Shown: positions 35,352 to 45,440, numbered from the stretch's first letter. The stretch is DNA of 64,000 nucleotides from Planctomycetota bacterium (GCA_024277285.1 JAJRVM010000042.1:1-64000); one strand, 5' to 3'. Notes: generated by a model not told the origin, from the sequence alone. Numbers and translations: made by a program.

Positions 35352-36935
35352 ATGTTGAAGCGATCTTGGGGCTGTTTGTATTTTGGTGCGTTGATCGTCC
35401 TGGCGACTGGTGTGCGTGCTGATGTACAAGTCAGTTCCGCCCCGTCTCGCTCGATCGTGACGCGTGCTTCATGGGAAGTGCAAGCCGCGCCAGCCCAATT
35501 GCTTGGTGGACGGTGGGGCGCGCGACAGTGGACCAATGTCGCATGGCAAGAGGTGGTGCCTCAAGATGCCACTTCCGTGCAAGCGACCGTGCCGGCTGAT
35601 GGATTGACTTTCTCCAACGAGCAAGGGCTCGAACAGGTCGTGGCTGATTCACCGGGCGAGCTTATTGACTTGGGAACGCTTGGTGGTGAATTCAGTGAAG
35701 CGACCAGCATCAACTCGACGACCAACGTTGTGGGGCATTCGCAAACAGCTTCGGGTGATGTGCATGCCTTTATTTGGGATGTGGTTGATCAGGAGATGCG
35801 CGATCTTGGCACGCTTGGCGGCAGCTTCAGTTACGCTCAGTGCGTGAACGACCAAGGGGACGTGGTTGGTTTTTCGGAGACGGAGGATGGCGAAGTACAC
35901 GCATTTTTGTGGTCGTCGTCGTCGGAGACCATGCGTGACTTGGATACGTTAGGCGGCCAGAGCAGTCGTGCGTCGAGCATCAACGACGCGGGACAGGTGG
36001 TAGGTGTTTCGCAGATTGTGGAAGGCCAGGATCATGCCTTTCTGTGGGATCCACAATCGGGCACGATGAAGGATCTTGGTACGCTCGGTGGCAAGTTCAG
36101 TTATGCGTTTGCGGTGAGTGACGAGGGCGTGGTTGCTGGGCATTCGCAAACGGCTAGCGGCAAAGTGCAAGCCTTCACTTGGGACCCACAGACCGGGGTC
36201 CCGCAAGGCGTGGAGCCTCTCGATGGGCTGGTGAGTTTTGCGTTTGGTGTCAACGCGCGCGGCCAGGTCGCCGGCTATACGATGGCGGACGAGGGGGCCT
36301 ATCGCGGGTATGTCTGGGACACTGTCAGTGGCGAGCTAACCGATCTGGGGACTTTTGACGGTGGCTTCGCCGAGGCATATGCCTTGAATGCTGAAGGAAA
36401 GATTATCGACTATTCGGCGCCGCCGCATGGACGAAACTATGCGGTCCGATGGAACCCGAAAACGGGTTTGCTTCAAGACCACAGCCGCATAGGTGAGGGG
36501 CTTGAGGTGGCTTGGGACATGAACGCTGAAGGCGCCGTGGTAGGTGCTGGAGAGACGAATGGAAACACTCACGCTTTGATGTGGAAGCCCTCGACCAGTG
36601 CTGGCGGATGCACGACGTGTGGCGGCTGTGGCGCCGATGCGGTGAACACGGACGTCGGCTATATGGTCGGTGCCGTGGGCGGCGTGCCGAGCGGAACATT
36701 TGCTTCGTTTGGTGTCGGGAGCGGGATTGGAAACACGGGATCAGGTTTTGGCATCGGTGGCGGTGGTTCGAGCGGTGGCTTCGGCGGTGGCGGTGGCGGC
36801 GGCGGTATTTCAGTGGTGCCACCTGATGGCGGCGAAGGCGAAATTCCCGAGCCTGCTACCTTGGTGCTCTGGATGGTCGGCCTGGGACTGTTGATCTCGC
36901 AACGTTGGTACCGAAGCCGCAAGGCTCAAGCGTAG
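35352..36935 (+). CDS. HAF-repeat protein with PEP-CTERM sorting signal
   Basis: The 527-residue product starts at ATG 35352 (MLKRSWGCLYFGALIVLATG), with a signal peptide ending near VRAD. At least six HAF-type repeats of about 40 residues follow (about 105-400), each with LGTLGG-x-FS, a GxVVGxS segment and HAFxWD; they probably form a beta-propeller. A Cys-rich GGCTTCGGC and long Gly/Ser stretches lead to the C-terminal IPEPATLVLWMVGLGLLISQRW with a basic tail, a PEP-CTERM signal recognised by exosortase. So the protein is likely exported and anchored or released at the cell surface. Ligand unknown. Confidence 0.88.
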   Translation: MLKRSWGCLYFGALIVLATGVRADVQVSSAPSRSIVTRASWEVQAAPAQLLGGRWGARQWTNVAWQEVVPQDATSVQATVPADGLTFSNEQGLEQVVADSPGELIDLGTLGGEFSEATSINSTTNVVGHSQTASGDVHAFIWDVVDQEMRDLGTLGGSFSYAQCVNDQGDVVGFSETEDGEVHAFLWSSSSETMRDLDTLGGQSSRASSINDAGQVVGVSQIVEGQDHAFLWDPQSGTMKDLGTLGGKFSYAFAVSDEGVVAGHSQTASGKVQAFTWDPQTGVPQGVEPLDGLVSFAFGVNARGQVAGYTMADEGAYRGYVWDTVSGELTDLGTFDGGFAEAYALNAEGKIIDYSAPPHGRNYAVRWNPKTGLLQDHSRIGEGLEVAWDMNAEGAVVGAGETNGNTHALMWKPSTSAGGCTTCGGCGADAVNTDVGYMVGAVGGVPSGTFASFGVGSGIGNTGSGFGIGGGGSSGGFGGGGGGGGISVVPPDGGEGEIPEPATLVLWMVGLGLLISQRWYRSRKAQA

Positions 36936-36986
36936 CGAACGCGTGTTTTTCTCTCGTCGCGAAGTGGACGGCGTTCTCGCTGCCCC

Positions 36987-37433
36987 TCAACCCATCACGA
37001 CGCCGATCGTCAACAATAGATTGGCGTAGATCCGTTGTTCGCCCGTGGCGATCGTCAGTGCCACGTCGGGTGTTCCCGCTTCGTCGTAGAAAGCGAATCG
37101 TTCAATCGTTCGCAGCGGGTTGGTATGGCCTGCCGCCTTGAGTGTGTCGCGGAACCGGTCCCAGACTTCCGGATCGTGTTCCAAGGCATAAGGGCCCGAA
37201 CTGGCATATTGCATGACGGCCGCTTCCTCGACCGGGATCGCGGTCACGAGCGCCTCGAGTACTTGCACGCAGTCGACCAAGCCTGGCGACAGGTTCAGGT
37301 TGACCAGTGCCGCGTTGGGGCCCAGTTTGGTAAGAAACGGGTAATTGCCATCGGCTATCAGGATTTTGGATCCGTGACCAGCGCGTCCCAAAACTTCCAA
37401 GATATCAGGTTGAATCAGCTGTCCTCGAAGCAT
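36987..37433 (-). CDS. fucU: RbsD/FucU family sugar mutarotase (probably L-fucose type)
   Basis: The 148-residue product interconverts sugar anomers so that the next enzyme gets the right form. MLRGQLIQPDILEVLGRAGHGSKILIADGNYP is diagnostic: the RAGHG His and the DGNYP motif are the active-site signature of this family, and the length suits FucU (about 140-150). C-terminal FAFYDEAGTPDVALTIATGEQRIYANLLL contains the family's conserved ER/YAN-type tail. ATG 37433 has GGGAG upstream. It is not in an operon with other fucose genes here, but PduS/PduT lie 3 kb away. Fucose versus ribose specificity is inferred from size and the FucU-like N-terminus. Confidence 0.85.
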   Translation of the reverse strand: MLRGQLIQPDILEVLGRAGHGSKILIADGNYPFLTKLGPNAALVNLNLSPGLVDCVQVLEALVTAIPVEEAAVMQYASSGPYALEHDPEVWDRFRDTLKAAGHTNPLRTIERFAFYDEAGTPDVALTIATGEQRIYANLLLTIGVVMG

Positions 37434-37860
37434 GGCCGTGAGATCTCCCAATGGGTTGCTGTGGCAGGCTCGCGGGGCGAGCGAAACCTACTTGGTCGTG
37501 GCGACGCGCGACGCTATGGTGGATGGTGCGTTTGCCGAAAGCCGGGTTTACTGCGGGAGTTACCGAATCGCGGTCGGAAAGCCCCCAACGCAGGGAGGCC
37601 GGTTCGTCGTGATAAACGGCGGTTTGCGCATTACGGGACCCACTCCATTGCAGGATATCCGATGGCAAGCCAACCACGCAAGGAGCATCCCCGTGGACGC
37701 GGCCCTTAGGACGTGCAAAACAATAAGTTACCGAATTGGCCGCTGACTGAGCCACGAATACCAGTGCTTTCCGGTATCCATGCGGTAGGTAATTGTCTTG
37801 CAAATCCTTAGTGCAATGTGGTTTGCGCGAGTTCGGTACGGATTTCTGGAGTGAACAAGC
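37434..37860. other. 430-base divergent intergenic region
   Basis: Between the fucU and radical SAM starts. It must hold both promoters, but no clear boxes, repeats or small genes were seen. Confidence 0.5.
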
Positions 37861-39282
37861 GTGTTGTTACCCGCTCATGACCGGCCCGAAACTTATTCGG
37901 CCTATCGTTCTGTTGCCAAAGTGCGTTTAAACGATGGCAGCGGGAACGCCGTCTTGGGGCTCAAGGAGACCGGACTGGTCGTCCATTTTGATGACGGTGA
38001 AGCGCTCCATTTCGACTTGGAGGGGCGATTGTTGCGTGTCGCTGTGCCGGGCCTCCAATGGCGGCGCGGCCTCTCTGGAAGGATGCTGCGGCTGAGTCGT
38101 CAGGCAACGGGTGACGCGGCGGCGAGAGACACTGTTTGGAGTGCTCCCTCGCCGGGCGACCGTTCTTCGACAGTTGCGGGAGTGAACCGTGACGCGGTTG
38201 CCAACGTCGCCAAAACGCCAAGTGTCGTCGATGAGGCGGATTGCGAGCCGCGGCAACCGGTCACTCTGATCCGCGCGGCAAACCGGCGCATGCAAGCGGC
38301 GCACGCAGCATATGAAGCAGCGTTGGGCACCGATGACGACGAGCAAACGTCGCTACGCGACGCGGTTACGCGCGCCGCTGCGTTTGACGAACATGCCGCC
38401 ACACACGACCTGGATGCATTTCGAGAGCTTTACCATGACATTCCCATCTTGCCACCGGACCAATATCAGTCGTTGGTACTGCTGGCCAGTGACGGGTGCA
38501 GTTACAACCAATGCACGTTTTGCAATTTCTATCGGGACAGGCAATACCGTCTTCGTCCGTTAGGTCAATTCCAGCAACATGTCGACGCGGCAGTTCGATA
38601 CCACGGTGCTGCACTGGCCGCGCGACGCGACATTTTCTTGGGGCAGGCAAATGCGCTGCTTGGACCGCGCGCATGGCGCGAGGAGATTCTTCAGTATGTC
38701 AACCAGCGGTTCGAGTTTCCACCATCCGATCGACCGGCCCAGCAAGGTTCGTGGTGGCGAGGTTCTCCGACTCGCTTTAACGGGATTACCTCGTTCTTGG
38801 ACGCGCTGGCCGGCACGCGTATCACCGTGGACGAATTCGCGGCCTTGCGGCGATTGAATCTCAAGCAAGTTTATATCGGCTTGGAATCGGGCGCGGCCGA
38901 GTTGCTTCAATGGCTGCGCAAGCCCGCAGAACCACAGCAGATGCTTGGAGCGGTCCGCGCTGCGAAACAAGGTGGTGTGGCGACCGGCGTGATCGTGCTG
39001 ATCGGCGTGGGGGGGGAACGCTACTTTGATGCCCATGTGCGAGAAACGGTCGCGCTCATTCACGCGATGCAATTGGCGGCGGGTGATTTCATTTACCTAT
39101 CGCCACTCGTACCGGCGCATGGTGCCGAATACGACGACCTGGCCGCCGAGGCCGATATTCAGCCTTTGAGTCCGCCGCGAATGAAGGAACAGGAGCAATT
39201 ATTGCGCAGTGGGATCGGCAGCTTGCCAAGGGGGCACGGGCCTTACGTGGCACATTACGAAGTGGAGCGTTTCGTCTATTGA
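37861..39282 (+). CDS. Radical SAM protein
   Basis: The 473-residue product starts at GTG 37861 with GGAGTG about ten bases before. The N-terminal 150 residues form an uncharacterised domain with an Ala/Arg-rich stretch. The radical SAM cluster motif is DGCSYNQCTFCNFYRD (about 211-226), CX4CX2C rather than the commoner CX3CX2C, a spacing seen in a subgroup of uncharacterised bacterial radical SAM proteins. Barrel features follow: RRDIFLGQANALL, LKQVYIGLESGAAELLQWLRKP and GVIVLIGVGG. There is no B12-binding or extra cluster domain at the C-terminus. The reaction is unknown; the SAM-cleaving core seems intact. Confidence 0.88.
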   Translation: MLLPAHDRPETYSAYRSVAKVRLNDGSGNAVLGLKETGLVVHFDDGEALHFDLEGRLLRVAVPGLQWRRGLSGRMLRLSRQATGDAAARDTVWSAPSPGDRSSTVAGVNRDAVANVAKTPSVVDEADCEPRQPVTLIRAANRRMQAAHAAYEAALGTDDDEQTSLRDAVTRAAAFDEHAATHDLDAFRELYHDIPILPPDQYQSLVLLASDGCSYNQCTFCNFYRDRQYRLRPLGQFQQHVDAAVRYHGAALAARRDIFLGQANALLGPRAWREEILQYVNQRFEFPPSDRPAQQGSWWRGSPTRFNGITSFLDALAGTRITVDEFAALRRLNLKQVYIGLESGAAELLQWLRKPAEPQQMLGAVRAAKQGGVATGVIVLIGVGGERYFDAHVRETVALIHAMQLAAGDFIYLSPLVPAHGAEYDDLAAEADIQPLSPPRMKEQEQLLRSGIGSLPRGHGPYVAHYEVERFVY

Positions 39283-39327
39283 GTTTATTTCGGTGTGCCT
39301 GCGCTCGCCGGTCGTGTCGATGGGGAA

Positions 39328-39353
39328 CCGTTCATGGCCAAGGCCGTGAACGG
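39328..39353. repeat. CCGTTCATGGCC hairpin, relative of the 9931 hairpin
   Basis: CCGTTCATGGCC pairs with GGCCGTGAACGG (one T-G wobble) across a two-base loop, between the convergent ends of the radical SAM and alpha-2-macroglobulin genes. The arms extend the CCGTTCACGG motif of 9931-9958. It may serve as a bidirectional transcript end. Confidence 0.6.
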
Positions 39354-39401
39354 GTGCGTCGATGGAGCGGCTGGCGTGGTGCGTGGCGAGCTTGAGACAC
39401 T

Positions 39402-42400
39402 CTACTCGACCTTGATCGGTAGGCTTTGGCTGTGGCTGTTGAATTCCGGAGCGTACATGCATTGGATCTGCGCCATTCCCGACTGATACTGGCCGCGGTG
39501 CACCACGCGCGTTGAATACTCGAACACGTAGGTTCCTTTGGGCAGGTAGGCGATGAAAAAATGGCTGGCGGTGTCACGGGTTGTTTCGTAGTACCCCAGG
39601 CCATCTTGGTAGCGGTAACGCGACAGGACGTTGACGGGTTCGAGCCCACTACCACGCTGGTCTTTCAAGTGCACGTATTCCATGTCGCGATCAACGCGCA
39701 ACTCCAAACGTACGACCAACTCGTCACCGACCGAAACAGGGCCCTTCACCGCGTAGAGTACGGGGCCTTTTTTGGTGTTCTTCTTGATGAAGAGTTCCTT
39801 CTTCAGTTTCAGCGGTGTCCCTTCGTACGGCGTAATCTTGGCCATGTCCTCCAGGTATTGCCAATGCACGCTTCCCCAGGCGACGCCCGGGTCGGTCTTC
39901 GTGACGGTCACATGTCCCATTTCTGGCTTGATCTCGCCACGCACCAGCCGCTCTTCGTAAAAACCGGTTCCCGCTTCGACCTGTTTGGGCTTAATTTCCA
40001 GACCGCCGAGTGACACTTTGACCAAGGCGTCGGAGGCGAGCAAATCGGTGCCGCGCAACAGCAGTCCGTAGACTGCATCGGCGGTCGCCTTGGTCGTCTT
40101 CCAGTCCTGAGTCTGCTTTTGCTTGAGCAACCAGACGCGACAGTCTTCGACTGATTTAGCGTCGTTCATCACTTCGTCAAACGCCTCGATCATCATTGCT
40201 TGCGTTTCGATCGGAGCTCGGTACCACCACCATGAAAGCTCGACATCGCGCCAGAACATTCCCATCTCCTCGTTCGAGACGCTCCGTTCCTTGAGCGAGA
40301 TCATGATGTCCCGCGGCGTCTTTTTGTCGCCGAATCGCTTCAGTGCAATCGCCACGTGCGCTTCCGATTGCCGGTTACTCAACTTCATCCAGTACGTGCG
40401 TGCTTGCCCCATATAGTAATCGACTGCTTCCTTATGTTTTGCAGCGATCGGCAGATCGTCCAGGAAAAAGCTTCTGCCGTACAGATACAACGCGATAATA
40501 CGGGTCAGGTGATTGTCTTCCTTCTTGCCGTGTTTCAGGGCATTCCGATACTTCTCGTCGATCCACGTATCGAGCCGCGTAAGCGACTTGATCGCCGGTG
40601 CCACGTCGATGTCGGTTCCGAGGTGCCGAAGGCGCCCGAATCCGGTGGTAATATAAAGCGTGATATAGTCATTTGGGCGACCGCCTGGGAACCAAGGCCA
40701 CGAGCCGTCCGCCTCTTGTAACTCGCTCAGCTTGCGCAATGTGCGGGCTGTTTCATCTTGCAACCGGTTGGCGTCGAACAGAATGCCGACATCACGGCGC
40801 GCTTGGCTTTCTTTCTTAGCTTGGCGAACCCACGGTGTCTCTTCGAGCATGACCGCCTTGAGCTCCTGGTTTTTCTCCATTGGGCTATCCAACGCCGGCG
40901 TTTCTTTCCATTGGTCGAAGATGCGCCGGATCTTGGGATCGGAGTTGGCGATGTGCTTTGCCAGTGTGTTGGCGTAAAGCCGGTTAAACGTTTGCTCGCT
41001 GCACTCGTGCGGGTACTCCATCAGGTAGGGGAGTGCCATCACGGCATACCAGGCCGGGTTCGAGACCATTTGCACGGTCAACGACTGGCTTTGCAGCGAA
41101 TCGGAGCTTGCCGATTCCAGCAGTTTCGTAAATTCAAACTTTTTGGTGCCAGCACCCCGGATGGGCAGTGGCAGGGATTCGGTGACCAGGATGCGGCGTG
41201 AGAGGACGGGAAGGTAACCTTCTTCGCCATCGGCAAGCCGACCCGTGGAGCCCACCGCCTTGTAGGTTAGGAACCCCATCGAATCGGGGACTTTCAAACG
41301 CCATGAAAAACTCTCTGATTGTTTCGACGGAATGTCGAACGCCTGATCGGTTTTCGTGTTCCCCAGTTCCTGATCGACGACTTTCAGAGTGCGCGCATCC
41401 GACAAGGAGAGTCGCACGGTGCCGGTCTGACGCGTCGGCGACTGGTTGATCACTTTGACGGTGAACTCCACCACGTCTCCTTCGCGCAGGAACCGCGGTG
41501 CCAGTGGTTGGATCATCAGGTCTTTGGACGTGACGGCGGTATCGGTCATCGTACCGCTACGCAACTGACTGTCGTGGGCAAATCCCAGGAACTTCCATTC
41601 GGTCAGGGCTTCGGGCATGGTGAAGGTCATCGTCACCTGGCCGTCTTTGCCGGCAACGAGGTGCGGGAAGAAGAATGCGGTTTCGTTCAGGTTCTTTCTA
41701 GCCGTAACTTTGCTCAGATCGACTTGCGCGGAGCCTCCCACGCTGCTGCCGTCCGCCGCGTCCTTTGCATTGTCATTGCCGGTCATGGCGAGGCGCGTCC
41801 CAGCATGCACGGTACCCGAATGCGACTTCATCACTCCCATACCTTCCGCCTGACTGTAGCCTCTTGCCGGCGCAGCATCTGACGCTGCGCTCATCGGCGC
41901 CAAGCCGCCTCCGCCGCCAAATCCACCCATCCCGCCGCCGCGCCGCATTCGCCGTCCGAACATTGCTGGCGTGACAACATCACGCGGCAGCGAGCGGAAC
42001 GTAATGCTGACTGACTTATCGTCGCGGTCGAATCTTCCGTGCAAGTTGCGTAGCGATAAAGCCGTGTTCTGGAACTGCTGATTCAAACGGGTGTAGTTGT
42101 GTCGAAACAGGTCGAGACGCGGCCAATGATGAGGCAGATAAGCATCCAACGAGGCGTCGTAGAGCGTGGCGACCATTTCGGCAACCGCCGCTTCCGAATC
42201 GGGCCCGGTGATCGTTGCGGTCCACGATTCCTTTTGACCCGGCTTCAGCTTCGAGACGAAATGCTCCCACTTGATTTCCAACTGCTTGTTGGTCCAAGGA
42301 ACATTGACCGTACGGGAAGAAAAGTAGGCTCGGTTTTCACGCACCTGCGTCACGCGCACGGCGAATCCGCCGCGCATCGCTTCGGTAACACCTTGTTCGA

Positions 42401-45400
42401 GTGTTGTTTGAGTAACTCCCGGACGCGTCCAGTAGCTTTGCAGCACCTTGCCACGATGCACCACTTCGACAAACGCGCGGCCTTGTTCGTAGCCCGTACC
42501 CCAGAGAGCGGTAAACGTATCACCCGGTTCCAGTGACCATTTGGGAGCGGCAAAAACCGTGGGAACCTTAATCGCCATCCGATCGGCCTTGGGGTCAAGC
42601 ACTTGCAGCGGCAGGATTGCAGTGACCTGCTTGCCGAAGCCGTCCTCGGTTTCGAGGACGGCACGATAAGAGCCAGCTGGAAGCTCGAAGGTTTCCGCAT
42701 CGGATCCGCTGGCGTCGGTGGCAAATGCGCGTTCGGCGGCGACTTCGCCCAACGGCCATGAATTGGGATTCGATAGATCGGGTTCAGGCGTTTTCGCCGC
42801 GTTTCCGAGACGGTGTCGCCGATAGGCTGCATGGCCTGCGAGTGGGGCCCGATGCACCTGTGCGGGTTGCTTCAGTCGGTAGACTTTGATGGTTCCTTTG
42901 GCGGCGCGCGGTTCCCCGTCGGGCGATTGGGTGCTGATGCGGACCTTGACACCGACATCGGTGACCAGCCAACTGTCGGTCGACATGGAAGCTTGCAACG
43001 CTGTAAACGCGATATTCACACTACGTTGGTCCGAACGTGTTTCGCCCGACGTGTCGGTTACGTCGGCGTAGATGGTGAAGCGAAAGGTCGGTTCGTCTTT
43101 TTCGGCAACGGATGGATCGGGTCGTGCGGTGAAGGGAACGGTGAACGTGCCGTCGCTTTCGGTCGTCGTCGTGCCGTGAGCAATCTCTTGGGACTGGGCT
43201 TGCGGTGGGTTCCACCAACAGCGCCAGTACCACCAGATCGGGTATCGCACTTCGCGCACGACGCGGTAGTTGACGCTGGCACCGCCAATCGTGGCTCCCG
43301 TATAAGCTTTGGCTGTTCCAGGCACCTGCACTTCACCGCCGAGTCGGGCCGCTACGGCCGGGGCGTCCAATTCCACTTTGAATTTGGGGCGTTTATATTC
43401 TTCGACACTGATCCGCGTGCGACTCTGGCGATCGCCCTCGTCACGTAGCACCATGCGCCCCATCAACCGGTCGCGCGGCGCCGTGAAACTGCCACTGAAC
43501 GAACCAAAAGCGTTCGTGCGAAGAACTTGTGTGGCGATTTGCTGGCGATTGGCGTCCTCAAAGACGACCGTCACTCGCTTGCCTTCGACCGTCTTGTACT
43601 TGTCGTTTTCCTGATCGACAGAAACACAAATTCCTTTGAAACGAATCGTCTGACCGGGTCGATAGAGCGACCGATCAGTAAAGAAGACCGTGCGTTGGTA
43701 TGGCTTGGCCGCACTGCGGCTGCTGTACACGCGCACTAGATTCTGTGTTGACAGCGCGAACTTGTCATGTTGAACAAGCAACGCATAGGGCGTGCGATCT
43801 GATCCGGCGATACGGAACAAGCCGTTCTTGTCCGTTCTGACGACGATACGTTGTTCGATCCACTGGTTCTTACGCAGCTGGCGTTGACGGCGCCAGAAAC
43901 GCACTCTGGCACCGGAGATCGGATCACCGCTGTCGGCGTCGAGCACAAATCCTTCTATCTTGCCGGCCGATTGGCCGGTGCGCAGCACCAAGGCCAGTGG
44001 GCTGACCCAAAACTCATGGACGAGGACGCGGTTATCCTCTTCACCAAACTGGCGATCCGGGCTGGCGATCAGGAAGTAGAATCCTGGTTCGAGATCGTCG
44101 GGGACCTCGAATCGTGCGTTGGTGGACAGATAGTCTTCGGTGGGTGATAGGTCGTGTGACCATTGGCGATCGGGGTGTTTGCCGATCAGTTCCTTGCGCA
44201 ACAGCGCGTCGATTCCGCCGGGACTGTAGCGGTCGCGTTTGATCAACGATTCCCAGTCGTAGCGGACCACACGGAAATGGACTTGAGTCAAGTTGCGGTA
44301 GTTCACCTGGATTTGGGGCCATGGGTTGTTCCACACTCGCTCGATCTGCACGCTGATTTCTTTGGCTTCGATCACTTGCAGCAGGTTGTAGCAAAGGTGC
44401 CCTCCGACGCTTTTGGGAAACTTCTTCCAGCCCTGTTCGGCCATGGCGTGCGCGTCGGTTAGAAGCTGTTGGGTGTGCAGAACTTGCGCGTGAGCTGCCA
44501 GAGCACGTGCAGCGATCGGCAGATCCTGCCAGTGTTTGGCAAAGCCGGCCAAAGCGGCCTTGTAACGCGCGTCCTTCTCCTCGCCAAACGATTTGTTGTA
44601 GGCGAATTTCAGCCGGCTCAAATCGGCTTCGGCCAACGCAATGTCGTTTTCCCTTTCCTTGTGGAAAGCCATCAGGTTTTGGTAGAGGTGCAGCGCTTTG
44701 AGCGTAGGCGATTGCTTGTCGGTCGAATCGAGCTTCCACATGAGGAAGTCGCTTGGCGGCCCCAGCGCTGGGCTGCTCGCTTGCAATACATACGCGTCTT
44801 GGGCGGCTGCGCCCGCCTGTTCACCGGCACTGTAGAACCGTAACGCATCGTAGGCCACAAAATCAAACAGCGTCGGGCGATGCGTGTCAGGCATCGTCCC
44901 TTTGACCAGCAGATCATTGAATTCCGTGATCGGCGTCTCTTTGAGCTCTTGCTCTGCTTTCAGCGCGGCGGTGAAATGTGCGTCGATCTCGGCCAAAATG
45001 CGTGGTAGATCCCAGGTCAAGATATCCTCGCCTGACGCCTTGTCAGTGCGTGTGCGTTGGACAAATCGCCATCGATTTTGTTGGAAGTAATGCCAGTACC
45101 AATTGGCCAAGACGACTTCCATCATGGGCCGCATCGGCTCGGGCAGATCTCCGATTTCGTTCTGCAGACGCGTGATGCGCTCTTCCGCTTTGCCGCCCTC
45201 GATTTGACTCTCCAGCATGATCTTCAGGGCGAGGGCTTTGGTCGCCTCGGCATATTTTTTGGTAAACATGGCCCGCTTGATAATCGGCGTGCGCTGGCCG
45301 ATCGCGGTTTTCGGACGGCGAACGCGTATTGCTTCCTGGACTGCTTTCCAGTCCCCCTTGGGTTGCTGCGCGCGTTCGGCGAACAAAACGCCGAATGTCG

Positions 45401-45440
45401 AGAAGGAGGCCAGCAATATCAGGCAGATGAGCTTCTTCAT
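39402..45440 (-). CDS. Large secreted alpha-2-macroglobulin family protein with thioester
   Basis: A 2012-residue protein with a signal peptide (MKKLICLILLASFSTFGVLFA). After a helical N-terminal region (about 25-370), MG-type beta domains follow; the MG2 motif TDRSLYRPGQTIRFKG is at about 585. A Gly-rich stretch (MRRGGGMGGFGGGGGL, about 1160-1180) precedes the A2M domain (ETAFFFPHLVAGKDGQVTMTFTMPEALTEWKFLG, about 1250). HECSEQTFNRLY contains the thioester motif C1480-S-E-Q1483, so covalent trapping of proteases is plausible. The thioester helical domain and a receptor-like domain follow. Bacterial homologues protect the periplasm or surface from foreign proteases, often beside pbpC, which is absent here. 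At 2012 residues it is longer than E. coli YfhM (about 1650). No lipobox is seen. Confidence 0.9.
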   Translation of the reverse strand: MKKLICLILLASFSTFGVLFAERAQQPKGDWKAVQEAIRVRRPKTAIGQRTPIIKRAMFTKKYAEATKALALKIMLESQIEGGKAEERITRLQNEIGDLPEPMRPMMEVVLANWYWHYFQQNRWRFVQRTRTDKASGEDILTWDLPRILAEIDAHFTAALKAEQELKETPITEFNDLLVKGTMPDTHRPTLFDFVAYDALRFYSAGEQAGAAAQDAYVLQASSPALGPPSDFLMWKLDSTDKQSPTLKALHLYQNLMAFHKERENDIALAEADLSRLKFAYNKSFGEEKDARYKAALAGFAKHWQDLPIAARALAAHAQVLHTQQLLTDAHAMAEQGWKKFPKSVGGHLCYNLLQVIEAKEISVQIERVWNNPWPQIQVNYRNLTQVHFRVVRYDWESLIKRDRYSPGGIDALLRKELIGKHPDRQWSHDLSPTEDYLSTNARFEVPDDLEPGFYFLIASPDRQFGEEDNRVLVHEFWVSPLALVLRTGQSAGKIEGFVLDADSGDPISGARVRFWRRQRQLRKNQWIEQRIVVRTDKNGLFRIAGSDRTPYALLVQHDKFALSTQNLVRVYSSRSAAKPYQRTVFFTDRSLYRPGQTIRFKGICVSVDQENDKYKTVEGKRVTVVFEDANRQQIATQVLRTNAFGSFSGSFTAPRDRLMGRMVLRDEGDRQSRTRISVEEYKRPKFKVELDAPAVAARLGGEVQVPGTAKAYTGATIGGASVNYRVVREVRYPIWWYWRCWWNPPQAQSQEIAHGTTTTESDGTFTVPFTARPDPSVAEKDEPTFRFTIYADVTDTSGETRSDQRSVNIAFTALQASMSTDSWLVTDVGVKVRISTQSPDGEPRAAKGTIKVYRLKQPAQVHRAPLAGHAAYRRHRLGNAAKTPEPDLSNPNSWPLGEVAAERAFATDASGSDAETFELPAGSYRAVLETEDGFGKQVTAILPLQVLDPKADRMAIKVPTVFAAPKWSLEPGDTFTALWGTGYEQGRAFVEVVHRGKVLQSYWTRPGVTQTTLEQGVTEAMRGGFAVRVTQVRENRAYFSSRTVNVPWTNKQLEIKWEHFVSKLKPGQKESWTATITGPDSEAAVAEMVATLYDASLDAYLPHHWPRLDLFRHNYTRLNQQFQNTALSLRNLHGRFDRDDKSVSITFRSLPRDVVTPAMFGRRMRRGGGMGGFGGGGGLAPMSAASDAAPARGYSQAEGMGVMKSHSGTVHAGTRLAMTGNDNAKDAADGSSVGGSAQVDLSKVTARKNLNETAFFFPHLVAGKDGQVTMTFTMPEALTEWKFLGFAHDSQLRSGTMTDTAVTSKDLMIQPLAPRFLREGDVVEFTVKVINQSPTRQTGTVRLSLSDARTLKVVDQELGNTKTDQAFDIPSKQSESFSWRLKVPDSMGFLTYKAVGSTGRLADGEEGYLPVLSRRILVTESLPLPIRGAGTKKFEFTKLLESASSDSLQSQSLTVQMVSNPAWYAVMALPYLMEYPHECSEQTFNRLYANTLAKHIANSDPKIRRIFDQWKETPALDSPMEKNQELKAVMLEETPWVRQAKKESQARRDVGILFDANRLQDETARTLRKLSELQEADGSWPWFPGGRPNDYITLYITTGFGRLRHLGTDIDVAPAIKSLTRLDTWIDEKYRNALKHGKKEDNHLTRIIALYLYGRSFFLDDLPIAAKHKEAVDYYMGQARTYWMKLSNRQSEAHVAIALKRFGDKKTPRDIMISLKERSVSNEEMGMFWRDVELSWWWYRAPIETQAMMIEAFDEVMNDAKSVEDCRVWLLKQKQTQDWKTTKATADAVYGLLLRGTDLLASDALVKVSLGGLEIKPKQVEAGTGFYEERLVRGEIKPEMGHVTVTKTDPGVAWGSVHWQYLEDMAKITPYEGTPLKLKKELFIKKNTKKGPVLYAVKGPVSVGDELVVRLELRVDRDMEYVHLKDQRGSGLEPVNVLSRYRYQDGLGYYETTRDTASHFFIAYLPKGTYVFEYSTRVVHRGQYQSGMAQIQCMYAPEFNSHSQSLPIKVE

